Source of the DNA: Sediminibacillus dalangtanensis
GTDB taxonomy: Bacteria > Bacillota > Bacilli > Bacillales > Amphibacillaceae
NCBI RefSeq assembly: GCF_017792025.1
Contig: NZ_CP046956.1
Location: 2,790,001-2,854,000, forward strand
Length of the DNA stretch: 64,000 nucleotides
Direction of reading: 5' to 3'
Part shown: one piece after another, positions 1 to 8,793 of the stretch
Position numbering within the stretch: position 1 is the stretch's first letter
Layout: every line of letters starts with the position of its first letter
Notes under the pieces: model-generated
Database searches by the model: none
Told to the model about the DNA's origin: nothing
Seen by the model: only the letters and a program-made list of their open reading frames with translations
Program-made: the position numbers and the translations under genes

Positions 1-1265
1 ATGATGACGACATCCGCTTTCTCACCGCGCGCTGCCATCTGTACCATGAATTCACCAGCATCGCCTTGATAGAAACGGGCATTTTTTACGCCATTACGCT
101 TGGAGTTATGGATGGCATCTCGAACCGCATCCTTGTTCAGCTCCACGCCAATGACCTTGCCTGCTTTTTGGCTGGCAATCAGACCAATCGTGCCGATTCC
201 GCAGTATGCATCGATTACCGTTTCCTTACCGGACAATTTCGCCATCTCAATGGCTTTTGCATATAGCTTTTCCGTCTGAACAGGGTTGATTTGATAGAAG
301 GATTTAGCGGAAATATCAAACTTCAGCCCACACAGGGTATCTGTTATTGTCCCTTTTCCGAACAGTACTTTTTCCTGATCCCCTAAAACCATGCTCGTCT
401 TCCGGTTATTCACGTTCATGAGGATGGTCGTGATCTCTGGGTGCGCCTTCCTGAGGGCTTTAACAAAATTATTCTTTCCCTTGAATACAGAGGTCGCTAC
501 AACCAGCACCACCATGATCTCCCCGCTCACCTTACCGACCTTTACCAGTACATGGCGCAGGAAGCCTTGTCCAGTGTCTTCATTATATGGCTGGATTTTA
601 AAAGACCTCATCATGCCCTTAATGGTTTGCCAAATCTCGTCCGCTTTCGGATCGTGAATGAGACACCGATCCATGGAGATAAGCTGATGACTATTCTGAG
701 CATAGAGCCCGCCAATAATCTGCCGATCCTTATTCAGCCCAAATGTCGTATGGCTCTTGTTCCGGTAATCATACGGATGGTCCATGGTTAAAATGGATTC
801 CGGTTTCCCGAACGGTTTCATCAATTTATCTATCGTTTCCTGTTTAAAGTGCATTTGCGCACGGTCGTTCATATGCTGCAGTTGACATCCGCCGCACTCG
901 TAATAATAGGAACAGGCTGGCTTGACCCGGTTTTCAGACGGAGTTATTACTCGCTTCAGTTCCGCAGCAACATATTTCCCGCTAGTGGACACGGTGATTT
1001 CAGCCGTTTCGCCAGGTAGTAGATGCTCTACCTCTAGCTGTTTACCTTCCCACCGGACAATACCTTTCCCGTCGTTGGTCAGCCCTGTACAGCTCACCTT
1101 TGCGGTTACGCTTTTCTTGTTACGTGGACGCTTGTTTTTATTCGGGTTCTTGCCTTGTAATTTATCTCGTGTGGCCACTTTTGAATGCTTTTTTGAGTGG
1201 GATTTAGTTGATTGATTGTGTTTTGTTCCCGATCTTTTATCTCCACTATGCTTCCGTTTTTTCAT
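1..1265 (-). CDS. rlmCD: 23S rRNA (uracil-5-)-methyltransferase, RlmCD/RumA type (3' end cut by window)
   Basis: SAM-dependent enzyme that methylates C5 of uridines in 23S rRNA. Translating the minus strand from the ATG at 1265 gives a very basic N-terminal tail (KKRKHSGDKRSGTK), then a TRAM-like segment, the iron-sulphur cysteine cluster C-x5-C-x2-C in the segment CSYYYECGGCQLQHM, a FLRHVLVKVG motif and the SAM-binding motif DAYCGIGTIGL. The frame is open to base 1, so the C-terminal catalytic Cys region lies outside the window. The family is usually about 450-460 residues, so about 421 residues are present. The lysine-rich N-terminal extension is common in Bacillaceae homologues. The gene has no close partner here; about 400 non-coding bases lie upstream. 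Confidence 0.9.
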   Translation of the reverse strand, partial: MKKRKHSGDKRSGTKHNQSTKSHSKKHSKVATRDKLQGKNPNKNKRPRNKKSVTAKVSCTGLTNDGKGIVRWEGKQLEVEHLLPGETAEITVSTSGKYVAAELKRVITPSENRVKPACSYYYECGGCQLQHMNDRAQMHFKQETIDKLMKPFGKPESILTMDHPYDYRNKSHTTFGLNKDRQIIGGLYAQNSHQLISMDRCLIHDPKADEIWQTIKGMMRSFKIQPYNEDTGQGFLRHVLVKVGKVSGEIMVVLVVATSVFKGKNNFVKALRKAHPEITTILMNVNNRKTSMVLGDQEKVLFGKGTITDTLCGLKFDISAKSFYQINPVQTEKLYAKAIEMAKLSGKETVIDAYCGIGTIGLIASQKAGKVIGVELNKDAVRDAIHNSKRNGVKNARFYQGDAGEFMVQMAARGEKADVVI

Positions 1266-1513
1266 AGGCACTTCCCATCTTTCTTCTTGTGACACTCCAT
1301 TATAAACCACCAAATGACAACAGTAAAACCCACTCACTGAAAAAACTGTTCCGCCAAATAATGGGTTGGGCAGTCCTTCTTCTGCTAATTAAATATTCTT
1401 CTTGGAATAGAGCAGCTATCCTAGCAAACATCGCTTCGCCCTCATGCATCTTTCTTTCATAGCGAGGCAAATTTATCCCATACACTTATATTTACAGTTT
1501 TAGACAGTGTAAG

Positions 1514-1615
1514 GAAGTTCGATTTACCTCCTTCCTGCAATTATTTTAAGCTTGATCTCCTGTATGAAGTGCGGTTTACATGCTCCTTGCAATCATTTTT
1601 GGGCTTCTCCTGTAT
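1514..1615. repeat. Two-copy imperfect tandem repeat, 52-bp period
   Basis: Two adjacent imperfect copies begin GAAGTTCGATTTAC (1514) and GAAGTGCGGTTTAC (1566), and both end CTCCTGTAT. The second copy carries TATGAAGTGCGGTT, which is also the core of the array at 26943-27378 and of the pair at 52869. The rest of the gap between rlmCD and 1681 (1266-1513) shows no credible gene. Confidence 0.55.
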
Positions 1616-1620
1616 ATAAT

Positions 1621-1665
1621 CATTAAAAAACACCGATTCTATTGCAATCAATAGAATCGGTGTTT
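1621..1665 (-). terminator. Rho-independent terminator of the DUF2200 gene
   Basis: Perfect 17-bp inverted repeat (arms 1628-1644 and 1649-1665, four-base loop). Reading the minus strand it runs into TTTTTTAATG. It lies 16 bases beyond the stop codon at 1681. Confidence 0.85.
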
Positions 1666-1680
1666 CTCCGTTTCAGATGA

Positions 1681-2031
1681 TTACTTGCGCAAAATTTTCT
1701 CCATTTCTTTTCCCTTTGCTAATTCATCGATTTGTTTATCCAAATAGCGGATTTCCTGCATTGTAGGTTCTTCGATGTCTTCCACTCGTACACCGCAGAT
1801 TACGCCTTTAATCAAAGTTCGCGACGGATTCATCCCGGGAGCTTCTGCAAAGAAGGTCTCAAAGTCTGTTTGTTTTTCCAGTTGCGCTTCCAACCCTTCC
1901 TGGCTATACCCGGTCAACCAGCGGATGATTTCATCCACTTCCGTTTTCGTACGTCCTTTTTTCTCCGCTTTCTTAATGTAATGGGGATACACACTTGCGA
2001 AACTCATGGTATAAATCTTATGCTTGGGCAT
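1681..2031 (-). CDS. DUF2200 family protein
   Basis: Protein of 116 residues with the family look of DUF2200: it begins [19 protein letters not shown], continues with a [18 protein letters not shown] helix and has a central [18 protein letters not shown] segment. DUF2200 proteins are small, soluble and widespread; no biochemical role is known to me. Length matches the family. The gene is monocistronic, with its own terminator immediately downstream and about 160 bases of non-coding DNA upstream. No signal peptide or membrane segment is present. Family assignment is from sequence recognition and fairly secure; function is not. Confidence 0.75.
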   Translation of the reverse strand: MPKHKIYTMSFASVYPHYIKKAEKKGRTKTEVDEIIRWLTGYSQEGLEAQLEKQTDFETFFAEAPGMNPSRTLIKGVICGVRVEDIEEPTMQEIRYLDKQIDELAKGKEMEKILRK

Positions 2032-2192
2032 GGCTCACATCCTCATATGTACGGTTTTCTTTATATTATCATGAAAGGCAACACCTGACACAGTATTATT
2101 CCACTGTACGGAATGAACTGTCGTCCACTGGAACCACAAGAGGGTCTTCTTTAATTAGCCGAGTGTTATACTCCTTTTCTTATCGAACGTCC

Positions 2193-2636
2193 TTAAAGAG
2201 AGAATTTAAAAATTAATTCAAGAGAACTTTTAAACCTTTTGAAAATGGACATATATTCTTTAACTCTTTCATCTAGTGGAAGCGTAGAATCTTGATAATC
2301 TAGTTTGATCATTAGTCGAAGCAAATCTGGGTTCCTCGATCCTCGAACTAAACGCAATTTATGTCCAACGAGTAATTCAATATTGTCTTTATATAAATCA
2401 TAAACGGATTGTATTTTATCAGCGAATTCCTTTTGGTAGGATTCAATAAATAATTCTGCACAATGATATTTTTTATAAACAAAAACAAATTTCCAATTTT
2501 TGTTTAAAAATTGGTACCCTACAAAGTAGTCCCTGCTACCTCCATAATTTGCCGTATAATCTGTTTCAATGTTTACTTTGTTTGATACTGCTTGTAGAAA
2601 TAATTGTTCATACTTTTTCTCCTGCAATAATCTCAT
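2193..2636 (-). CDS. Hypothetical protein
   Basis: Protein of 147 residues that I do not recognise. It is soluble, with aromatic-rich beta-like stretches (YFVGYQFLNKNWKFVFVYKK) followed by helices, and ends in a lysine/phenylalanine-rich tail. There are no membrane segments. The ATG is preceded directly by AAGGG with almost no spacing and an in-frame stop lies six codons upstream, so initiation looks weak. It may be a decayed or N-terminally truncated gene. It sits 34 bases after the stop of the alpha/beta hydrolase on the same strand and could be read from that transcript. Confidence 0.45.
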   Translation of the reverse strand: MRLLQEKKYEQLFLQAVSNKVNIETDYTANYGGSRDYFVGYQFLNKNWKFVFVYKKYHCAELFIESYQKEFADKIQSVYDLYKDNIELLVGHKLRLVRGSRNPDLLRLMIKLDYQDSTLPLDERVKEYMSIFKRFKSSLELIFKFSL

Positions 2637-2670
2637 CCCTTGTATTACAACTTATTATGTAAATGATTTT

Positions 2671-3567
2671 TCAGTAAACAGATATGAATTCTCTTATTAC
2701 ACTGGCATACAATGCTGGTTCCTCGAATCTCGGGAAATGCCCGCTTTGCTTAAAGATAGCTAGCTTACGGTTGGACTGTCCATTCGTAAAAGCTGCCATT
2801 TGTTCCTTACTCGTTACCCAATCATATTTCCCTTTCATCAATAACATCGGACAGGTAATAGAGTCCAGTTGAGGGGACAATGATTCAAATACTTTCCCTT
2901 CCTGATATAACTTTTGTTGATGATTCGCTGCCCGTTCCCAATTTTCTGGAGGAATCCCGGAATTTTCAACAAGCCGGTCAAAGAAATGTTTATCTTCTCC
3001 ATACACATACAGATTGTCTTTATGTTCTCCTAAATCACGGAGAAACTCTATACATTTTTCCCAAACCTCTTCTGTATCCTTGATTTTCACAGTAGCCAGG
3101 CACTCTTTGATCTTTTCATCTTTTTCTAATCGTTCATACTCCTGGGCAGCCCCTGTGATCAGTGAGCGAGCAGAACTTCCGAGATCATACATCGGACATT
3201 CCAGCAAAAGGTGTGTCACGTTTTCAGGATAATGCAATTGATAGTGTACCGCCACATATCCACCAAAAGAATGACCGATAATTCCCCACTTTTTTATACC
3301 AAGTTGCTTACGAATAGCTTCACAGTCATCTACCAAATCAAGTATTCCGAATCTCTCATTATCTTCGATTGGATCTGAGCGAAGCACCCCTCTTTGATCG
3401 ATTGCAATGATCCTCATAAATTTTGAAAGCTGTTTTCCTTGATGTTCAATAAAGTCATAGGAACCAGCCCCCGGTCCACCATGTAAATATAAAAATACAG
3501 GTAGATGGGCATCGCCGTGAATCTCATAATAGATTTTCTTCTTATTAAGCGTTATATATCCAGACAC
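2671..3567 (-). CDS. Alpha/beta hydrolase, proline iminopeptidase-like
   Basis: Protein of 298 residues with the S33 peptidase/alpha-beta hydrolase layout. It has the oxyanion-hole motif HGGPGAG (residues 29-35), DQRG near 57-60, the nucleophile elbow GHSFGG with Ser100, a helical cap (about 125-225), Asp249 in KGKYDW and His277 in QSGHF. This complete triad argues for an active enzyme. Proline iminopeptidases remove N-terminal proline, but many relatives are esterases or lactonases, so substrate is not assigned. The start is a GTG preceded by GGAAGGAG at good spacing. No signal peptide; cytoplasmic. Confidence 0.85.
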   Translation of the reverse strand: MSGYITLNKKKIYYEIHGDAHLPVFLYLHGGPGAGSYDFIEHQGKQLSKFMRIIAIDQRGVLRSDPIEDNERFGILDLVDDCEAIRKQLGIKKWGIIGHSFGGYVAVHYQLHYPENVTHLLLECPMYDLGSSARSLITGAAQEYERLEKDEKIKECLATVKIKDTEEVWEKCIEFLRDLGEHKDNLYVYGEDKHFFDRLVENSGIPPENWERAANHQQKLYQEGKVFESLSPQLDSITCPMLLMKGKYDWVTSKEQMAAFTNGQSNRKLAIFKQSGHFPRFEEPALYASVIREFISVY

Positions 3568-4022
3568 TTTTTTCTCCTTCCAGTTCTATCCGATTTACCG
3601 TGCCATTTTCTAACATTTCATTAATTTATTCATTAATATGCACGATTTTAGAAAGTTTCTTATTGCGCAGTTTTTTTGTACTGTGCAATAAATAGATTTG
3701 TTTTTTAAAACTCTATTATTCAACAATTACGCTTTAATTATGTAATACCTTCTAAGCCATAGTAATTTGGAAGTTACCATTAATAGAGTTTTTTTAATGT
3801 GAATTTAGGTATTACTTTATTAAGCAAAATCATGGGCTTTTTCTGGAGATTTGTTTAGATTTGTATGAATTTTTTGACCAATGGTTGAAAAATACTTTGT
3901 TTCAATAATAGTATGTTCGATGATTACCAGTAAATGCCAATGTATATATTATGAGGTGTCATGGAAGGTACAAACTTGTTTTTCTAATTGTTACTCATTA
4001 AGGAAAAACATTAAAATTCTCA
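3568..4022. other. Non-coding gap with a hairpin and a recurring motif
   Basis: AT-rich, with no credible gene. It holds a hairpin whose arms TTATTGCGCAG and CTGTGCAATAA flank a T-run. The right arm belongs to TTGTACTGTGCAATAAATAG at 3676-3695, a motif that recurs near-identically at 9473 and in related forms at 6917 and 13543. Confidence 0.5.
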
Positions 4023-4616
4023 TTATGTTTCTTTGGTATACATTGGCATCAACACTTCATCTACTAATTGTATAATATATTCCTTTGTCAGTTTTTTTCC
4101 ATTCATCAAATTTTCCATGCGCAATATGTTAAATGGCAGAATCATCTGCATCCTTGAAAATTCATGTTTAATTTCTCCTCGTCGCATAGCGAAACCCTGT
4201 ACCTTTTTCATCACTTTAATATTGCTTTCATGTGCTTGGTTTAACCATAACAATGATTCCTCATTACCTTGACGCAATTCAAAAAGCATCGCATCGAGAA
4301 CACCTAAACCTACCTTTCTAAAAAGTTGTTGAAAAAGTTCCATAACAGCAATTAAATCTTCACGTAAACTTCCCTTGTCCTTCAGTAAGTCAATCATTGG
4401 GCCATCAAAAGCTTGCTTGGATTTATATTTTACTAATGCATGTAATATTTCAAATGGTGTTTCATAACGACGGTAGATTACAGTTCGACTTGTTTTCGCT
4501 TGTTTTGCAACATTTTGAAACGTCAAACTCCAATATCCTTTCATTTTAATGATTTCATCCGCAGCTTCCAGAATCGCAATTTCTAATTCTTCTCCACGTT
4601 TTCGTTCATTCGCCAT
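4023..4616 (-). CDS. TetR/AcrR family transcriptional regulator
   Basis: Protein of 197 residues with an N-terminal TetR helix-turn-helix (about residues 10-56). The hallmark segment is LTFQNVAKQAKTSRTVIYRRYE, where the recognition helix ends in YRRY. The rest is the helical ligand-binding and dimerisation domain. The ATG is preceded by GGGAGG at good spacing. TetR proteins usually repress a neighbouring gene; the only candidate on the other side of its upstream region is a broken membrane-protein remnant (4776-5167), so its original target may have decayed. Ligand unknown. Confidence 0.85.
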   Translation of the reverse strand: MANERKRGEELEIAILEAADEIIKMKGYWSLTFQNVAKQAKTSRTVIYRRYETPFEILHALVKYKSKQAFDGPMIDLLKDKGSLREDLIAVMELFQQLFRKVGLGVLDAMLFELRQGNEESLLWLNQAHESNIKVMKKVQGFAMRRGEIKHEFSRMQMILPFNILRMENLMNGKKLTKEYIIQLVDEVLMPMYTKET

Positions 4617-4775
4617 GGATAAAACCTCCCAAATGATTTTTAAAATAATAATACCACAAACTTGAGATTCATCTTGTTACTTATTTAATTTTGGTGTATA
4701 ATTTGCTTTCTTCAAGGTACATTTTGTACCTTATATTCAAGAGTAAATACTAAAGTAATTGAACAACTCAATAAA

Positions 4776-5167
4776 ATGTTGTCAAAAGAACTCATGAGTA
4801 TTGCCCCCTTATTGCAACTTATACTTATTGTGATTGTGCCAATTTGGGATTCAACGATGATTCTTATTATTCTTGGTTCTGTCTTAGGATTTATATATTG
4901 TAGTTCTCTTTGTTGGATGCCTCTCGCAGCGGCGATTTTTATGTGAATCTTTTTGGTTTATAACAGGCTGCCAAGTCTTGCTGTAATCATATACAAGTGA
5001 AATTTGGGCCTTTATTGCTGTTCGACCTTTCTGCAAATTTTATTTATGGTGTTTCAAAAACTGCACCATGGATTCATGATCCTGAAATGATTAAAGTTAT
5101 CAGAATAAGTATCATTTTAAGCATTGCCTATGTCAATCACGCATTGACACTTTCAAAAGCGAATTAA
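4776..5167 (+). pseudogene. Remnants of a small membrane protein gene
   Basis: Two short open segments in different frames. The first (4776-4946, ATG start, 56 codons) reads hydrophobic APLLQLILIVIVPIWDS and is stopped by TGA. The second (from GTG 4997 to TAA 5167) reads FDLSANFIYGVSKTAPWIHD followed by another hydrophobic helix. Both look like membrane protein sequence, and the frame break between them suggests decay of one gene. I cannot name the family. The divergent TetR gene at 4616 may once have controlled it. Confidence 0.35.
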
Positions 5168-5301
5168 TACGTGCACAAAAGGTGAAGTAACTCAATGACT
5201 CTAGTCCGGTAAACTAGGAAGTTATTGCTGAATGCGAGCACTTGAAACTAAATTGGACAATAAAAATTACTAATTATGACCGATGCAAGGAGAGAAAAGC
5301 T

Positions 5302-6375
5302 TTGAGTATAAAAAAGATATATATACGATTAATTCAATGGTTCCCTTTTCTATTATTTATTCTTTTAATCTCAGCAGAAACATTAGTCCCATTCGCAGTA
5401 ATATATGCAGTTTCCGCATTTATTCTAGCAGGACAAATGTGGCTATCACCAAATAAGACTTATACAAAGATCATTTTCTCAGTAATTTATCTAGTAATAA
5501 TGATTGCACAACAGGTCTTTATTACATCATTTGTTTTTTCAGGTAATGAATTTTGGGGCCAATTTATGTTGAAGAAGTTTGTTGCCATTTTCTTTATTTT
5601 TGCGCCTTATTTTGTATCGTATCTAAATTATTTGTATACACTTCAACATCAATTATCTTTAAAGGACGCATCATCTATAAGTTTTGAAATGATCAAAAAG
5701 ATTCATGAAAGAGGAATCGTATTTAAAACTAACGTTAGAAAAGGGACTAGTTCATTATCTAAAGAAAATTTGAATGAGATTGTAAAGGATATTCCAAGAC
5801 ATAGTTACACTAATTATTTAAACAAAAACACCTTAACTAATCAGTATTTTGAGGAATGTGAAAAAAGCCTGGATGACAAGCATCTGTACATTATTATTTC
5901 TAGTACTGGAAGTCCTGCAAGTGAACTGATTTCATTGTTTACTAATAAAGCATATAATCATGTGTCATTGAGTTTTGATAGAGAGTTAAAAACAATTATA
6001 AGTTATAACGGTGGAGAAAATGTGGCTCCTCCAGGATTAAATCGTGAACAGCTGGTGTTCTTTAACAAAAAAGATGACGCGTCGATAATGGTTTATAAAA
6101 TACCAACACCAAGGGAAAAAAAGCAGGCAGTTATCGATAAAATTAGAGAGATTAACGAAGTAGGCAGTGCCTACAATCTTATTGGACTTGTAACGAAATT
6201 TTCGGTTAGACCTAATATTATGTTTTGTTCTCAATTTGTCTATGAAATCTTAAAGTTTGCAGAAATCGAATATTTTCACAATACCTCAACCAAAATAAAA
6301 CCAACAGACTTTGTAGAAAATGATTATTATAGAAAACTCCAGTTCTGTTATGAAATTAAATTTAATGCATTATAA
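5302..6375 (+). CDS. Membrane-anchored permuted papain-fold (YiiX/YebB-like) protein
   Basis: With the start placed at TTG 5302 the protein has 357 residues. AAGGAG at 5287-5292 sits nine bases before this TTG, whereas an earlier in-frame start at 5242 has no ribosome site. The N-terminal 115 residues hold about four hydrophobic helices. A charged linker follows, and then a C-terminal domain with YNHVSLSFD (His at about 220) and FCSQFVYEIL (Cys at about 309). That His-before-Cys order is typical of circularly permuted NlpC/P60-like cysteine hydrolases (YiiX/YebB group). The domain resembles the stand-alone protein at 53373. Substrate unknown; amidase or acyl-transfer chemistry is possible from the family. 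No partner gene is adjacent. Confidence 0.65.
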   Translation: MSIKKIYIRLIQWFPFLLFILLISAETLVPFAVIYAVSAFILAGQMWLSPNKTYTKIIFSVIYLVIMIAQQVFITSFVFSGNEFWGQFMLKKFVAIFFIFAPYFVSYLNYLYTLQHQLSLKDASSISFEMIKKIHERGIVFKTNVRKGTSSLSKENLNEIVKDIPRHSYTNYLNKNTLTNQYFEECEKSLDDKHLYIIISSTGSPASELISLFTNKAYNHVSLSFDRELKTIISYNGGENVAPPGLNREQLVFFNKKDDASIMVYKIPTPREKKQAVIDKIREINEVGSAYNLIGLVTKFSVRPNIMFCSQFVYEILKFAEIEYFHNTSTKIKPTDFVENDYYRKLQFCYEIKFNAL

Positions 6376-7136
6376 AAAGCCAAAGTTTAGAAAACAGTGA
6401 TTACCATTCATTGGATTACATTAAGAATTGAAGTACGGACTTTATTATTTATACAGTTCCGGTTTTAGCTCTAAAAATGTAAATGGTGCATAAAGGTGAT
6501 GAACAATTTTGAATACACCGAAAAATGGGATAGATAAAATATTGTAAGCGGGTAAAAAGAATCTGGAAAAACTTGTTTTATCAATCAACTGAATGGCAGT
6601 AAAATGAAAAAATAACCGTTAGGAACAAGTAATTCAAACAGAAAGAACTTAAAAAGATTTATTTTGCTTGTTCAGTAAACTGGCCGATTGCAGTACAATG
6701 TTCAATCTGGACTCTTAAACTAACTTGTATCTTTAGTTTAAGTGCACACCTTCTCAATATCATAAATTTTCATACTAAAGTTCTACCAAAAGATAATGAA
6801 TTATTGTTCTTAATTTCCATAATTATAAAAAAATGTTGTGCAGCTTAAGTCAACTTAGAAAAAAAGATCACTTAAAAAGTGATCGGGTTAAACTACATAT
6901 TTAGTGACTAATATTATTGTACTATGCAGCAAATCGCCTTATAATATTAGTTGTTCTTGTTCAACATAAACACCCTATAGTTGAAGAAGCCTTCTCTTCA
7001 TATTCCAATCTTCTTTATTAATGGTCGATCGTCATATTGTCATCACTACAGTGATATTAAAATTAAGTAGCACTTTTGATTGAACAAAAAGATGTGGAAG
7101 CTTTCTTTACTACTAATAATAACCCGAATAAATCTG
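6376..7136. other. Long non-coding gap with hairpins
   Basis: No credible gene in 760 bases. Two hairpins stand out: GATCACT/AGTGATC (6866-6884) and ACTAATATTAT/ATAATATTAGT (6907-6951). The loop of the second contains TTGTACTATGCAGCAAAT, a variant of the dispersed motif at 3676, 9473 and 13543. Confidence 0.5.
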
Positions 7137-7703
7137 TTAAACAGACTTATAAATTAACACGACTATGCCGGATTTAAACGTGTGCGTCTCTACAAGACTC
7201 AAATTTTTCGCATGTGAATTCTCTTTAAATAGACGTTTCCCACCACCTACAACAACTGGATGAATCATGAGTCTGTATTCATCAATGAGGTCATACTGCA
7301 TCAGGGAATTAACTAATTGACCACTGCCATGAACTGTAATATCTTGACCAGGCTCCTGCTTTAACTTAGATATTTCTTCTGCTAAATTACCTTTAATCAG
7401 CCTCGAATTATTCCATTCTACTTCCTCCAGTGTTGTTGAAACAACATACTTTGGAACATTGTTCATTCTTTCAGCAAATCCTGTATCATCTGTCATCGCT
7501 GGCCATGCAGCCGCAAATCCTTGATAGGTTACACGTCCCAGTAAGAGTGCGTCACTTGCAAATAGTTCATCATGCTTAAACTCCTCCGCTTCCTTACTCC
7601 AGAACTGGGCACTCCATCCACCGTACTCAGATTCATCACCACCACCTGGATCTTCCATGACACCATCAAGTGTAAGAAATTCTGTTACAATAATTTTTCT
7701 CAT
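7137..7703 (-). CDS. Dihydrofolate reductase-like (RibD C-terminal domain) protein
   Basis: Protein of 188 residues in the DHFR/RibD-C superfamily (YyaP/YwjB-like). It begins MRKIIVTEFLTLDGVMEDPGG, has LLLGRVTYQGFAAAWP, an ITVHGSGQLVNSL nucleotide-binding segment and VVVGGGKRLF near the C terminus. These proteins bind NADPH and are thought to be reductases of unknown substrate. The start was moved to the third ATG because the first ATGs overlap the Shine-Dalgarno GAGGAG. It follows the SRPBCC gene by 86 bases on the same strand, probably one transcript with the ArsR regulator. Confidence 0.8.
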   Translation of the reverse strand: MRKIIVTEFLTLDGVMEDPGGGDESEYGGWSAQFWSKEAEEFKHDELFASDALLLGRVTYQGFAAAWPAMTDDTGFAERMNNVPKYVVSTTLEEVEWNNSRLIKGNLAEEISKLKQEPGQDITVHGSGQLVNSLMQYDLIDEYRLMIHPVVVGGGKRLFKENSHAKNLSLVETHTFKSGIVVLIYKSV

Positions 7704-7789
7704 GTTCATTCTCCTCATATATTTTTTTTAATACCTGAAACCTGAGATGCATTACATTTGGTAATTCGATTACTCTTGTGGATTTCAGC

Positions 7790-8308
7790 TCATCTTTGCT
7801 TACTTCTTTGGATGGTTTGGAGATGTTTTTCGAGACAATTCCACATTTCTGTAAATCCTTGAACAACGCCCATGTCAATAATAGATTCCAACTGTTTTTC
7901 AGAAGCGAAACGCGTACGGTTAACGATCTTCGTCTTCCCTTTATATTCGATAAAGGTCAATGTAACCAGCATTTCCGGCATACTTTCAACCGTATTTCCT
8001 TCTTCATTAGAGAAAACATCTGTATAGACAATTCGCTCAGGCACATCAATTTCATGATATAATGCCTTTCCCCACGATTCTTGTCCGTCAGAGGAACGCA
8101 TGCAGAAATGCCAGACACCTCCTGGTTGAATATCTGTCTTATAATTTGTCGTCGTCCACCCTTCCGGTCCCCACCAATTTTCTAAATGGTCCGGATCTGT
8201 AAAGACTTTAAACACAAGTTCTCTCGGTGCATCAAAGATACGTTCAATCACAAGTTCCCGTCCTTCCACTCGCGAAGTCGTTTCATGGATACGTTTATGA
8301 TCGTTCAT
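7790..8308 (-). CDS. SRPBCC (AHSA1-like) domain protein
   Basis: Protein of 172 residues with the START/Bet v 1-like SRPBCC fold typical of AHSA1/YndB proteins. It shows ELVIERIFDAPRELVFKVFT, the DHLENWWGPEGWTT turn, PGGVWHFCM and a C-terminal helix GFTEMWNCLEKHL. Such proteins bind hydrophobic ligands in a deep cavity; the ligand is not known. In Firmicutes they are very often encoded next to an ArsR regulator, as here (upstream gene ending at 8464), and with a DHFR-like protein (downstream). Function of the trio is not established. Confidence 0.85.
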   Translation of the reverse strand: MNDHKRIHETTSRVEGRELVIERIFDAPRELVFKVFTDPDHLENWWGPEGWTTTNYKTDIQPGGVWHFCMRSSDGQESWGKALYHEIDVPERIVYTDVFSNEEGNTVESMPEMLVTLTFIEYKGKTKIVNRTRFASEKQLESIIDMGVVQGFTEMWNCLEKHLQTIQRSKQR

Positions 8309-8463
8309 GATTAATCCTCCTTTCTTTCATTAGACTGCCAGTTCCAGTTTCAACCGATTGTTAATTGTTCCTTTTCAGACGATCATCCGTTTGACCTGCA
8401 CCTTCAATCAGACAATACCGTCTTATAAATGGTATTCATATCGAAGGTTCCATTTCGCTATCA

Positions 8464-8793
8464 TTAATCATTTTCACCATTCTTTTTTTGCAAATCGCTG
8501 AAATAAGTGTCCAAGCGTTCGAATCGGTCTTCCCAAATATTTCGATATGAAACCAGCCACTCCTCCAATGCGTAAAATGGTTCAGGACGCAGTTTATAAA
8601 TACGTCGATTAGCTTCTGCTTGTACTTCCACAATTTTCGCTTCATTGAGAACTCGAAGATGTTTAGATGCCTGAGGTTGACGAATTTGTAGATGGTCGGA
8701 AATTTCCCCAACTGTTCGGGGGCCTTCCTTCAAATATTCTACAATTCGAAATCGATTGGGCTCTGCAAGTGTATTTAATAAAGTTTGATTCAC
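8464..8793 (-). CDS. ArsR-family winged-helix regulator
   Basis: Small winged-helix protein of about 109 residues: LLNTLAEPNRFRIVEYLKEG, GEISDHLQIRQPQASKHLRV (recognition helix with QASKHL) and a wing ending RRIYKL. It lacks the metal-binding ELCVCDL motif of ArsR/SmtB, so it is more like the SdpR type that pairs with SRPBCC proteins. Several GTG codons are possible; the Shine-Dalgarno AGGTGG overlaps the first two, so the GTG at 8793 is preferred. It probably represses its own operon with the SRPBCC and DHFR-like genes. Confidence 0.8.
   Translation of the reverse strand: MNQTLLNTLAEPNRFRIVEYLKEGPRTVGEISDHLQIRQPQASKHLRVLNEAKIVEVQAEANRRIYKLRPEPFYALEEWLVSYRNIWEDRFERLDTYFSDLQKKNGEND

Noticed and set aside
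1300..1485. Minus-strand ORF of 61 codons
   Set aside because: No ribosome site, no family resemblance, and it lies in the repeat-containing gap after rlmCD; most likely chance.
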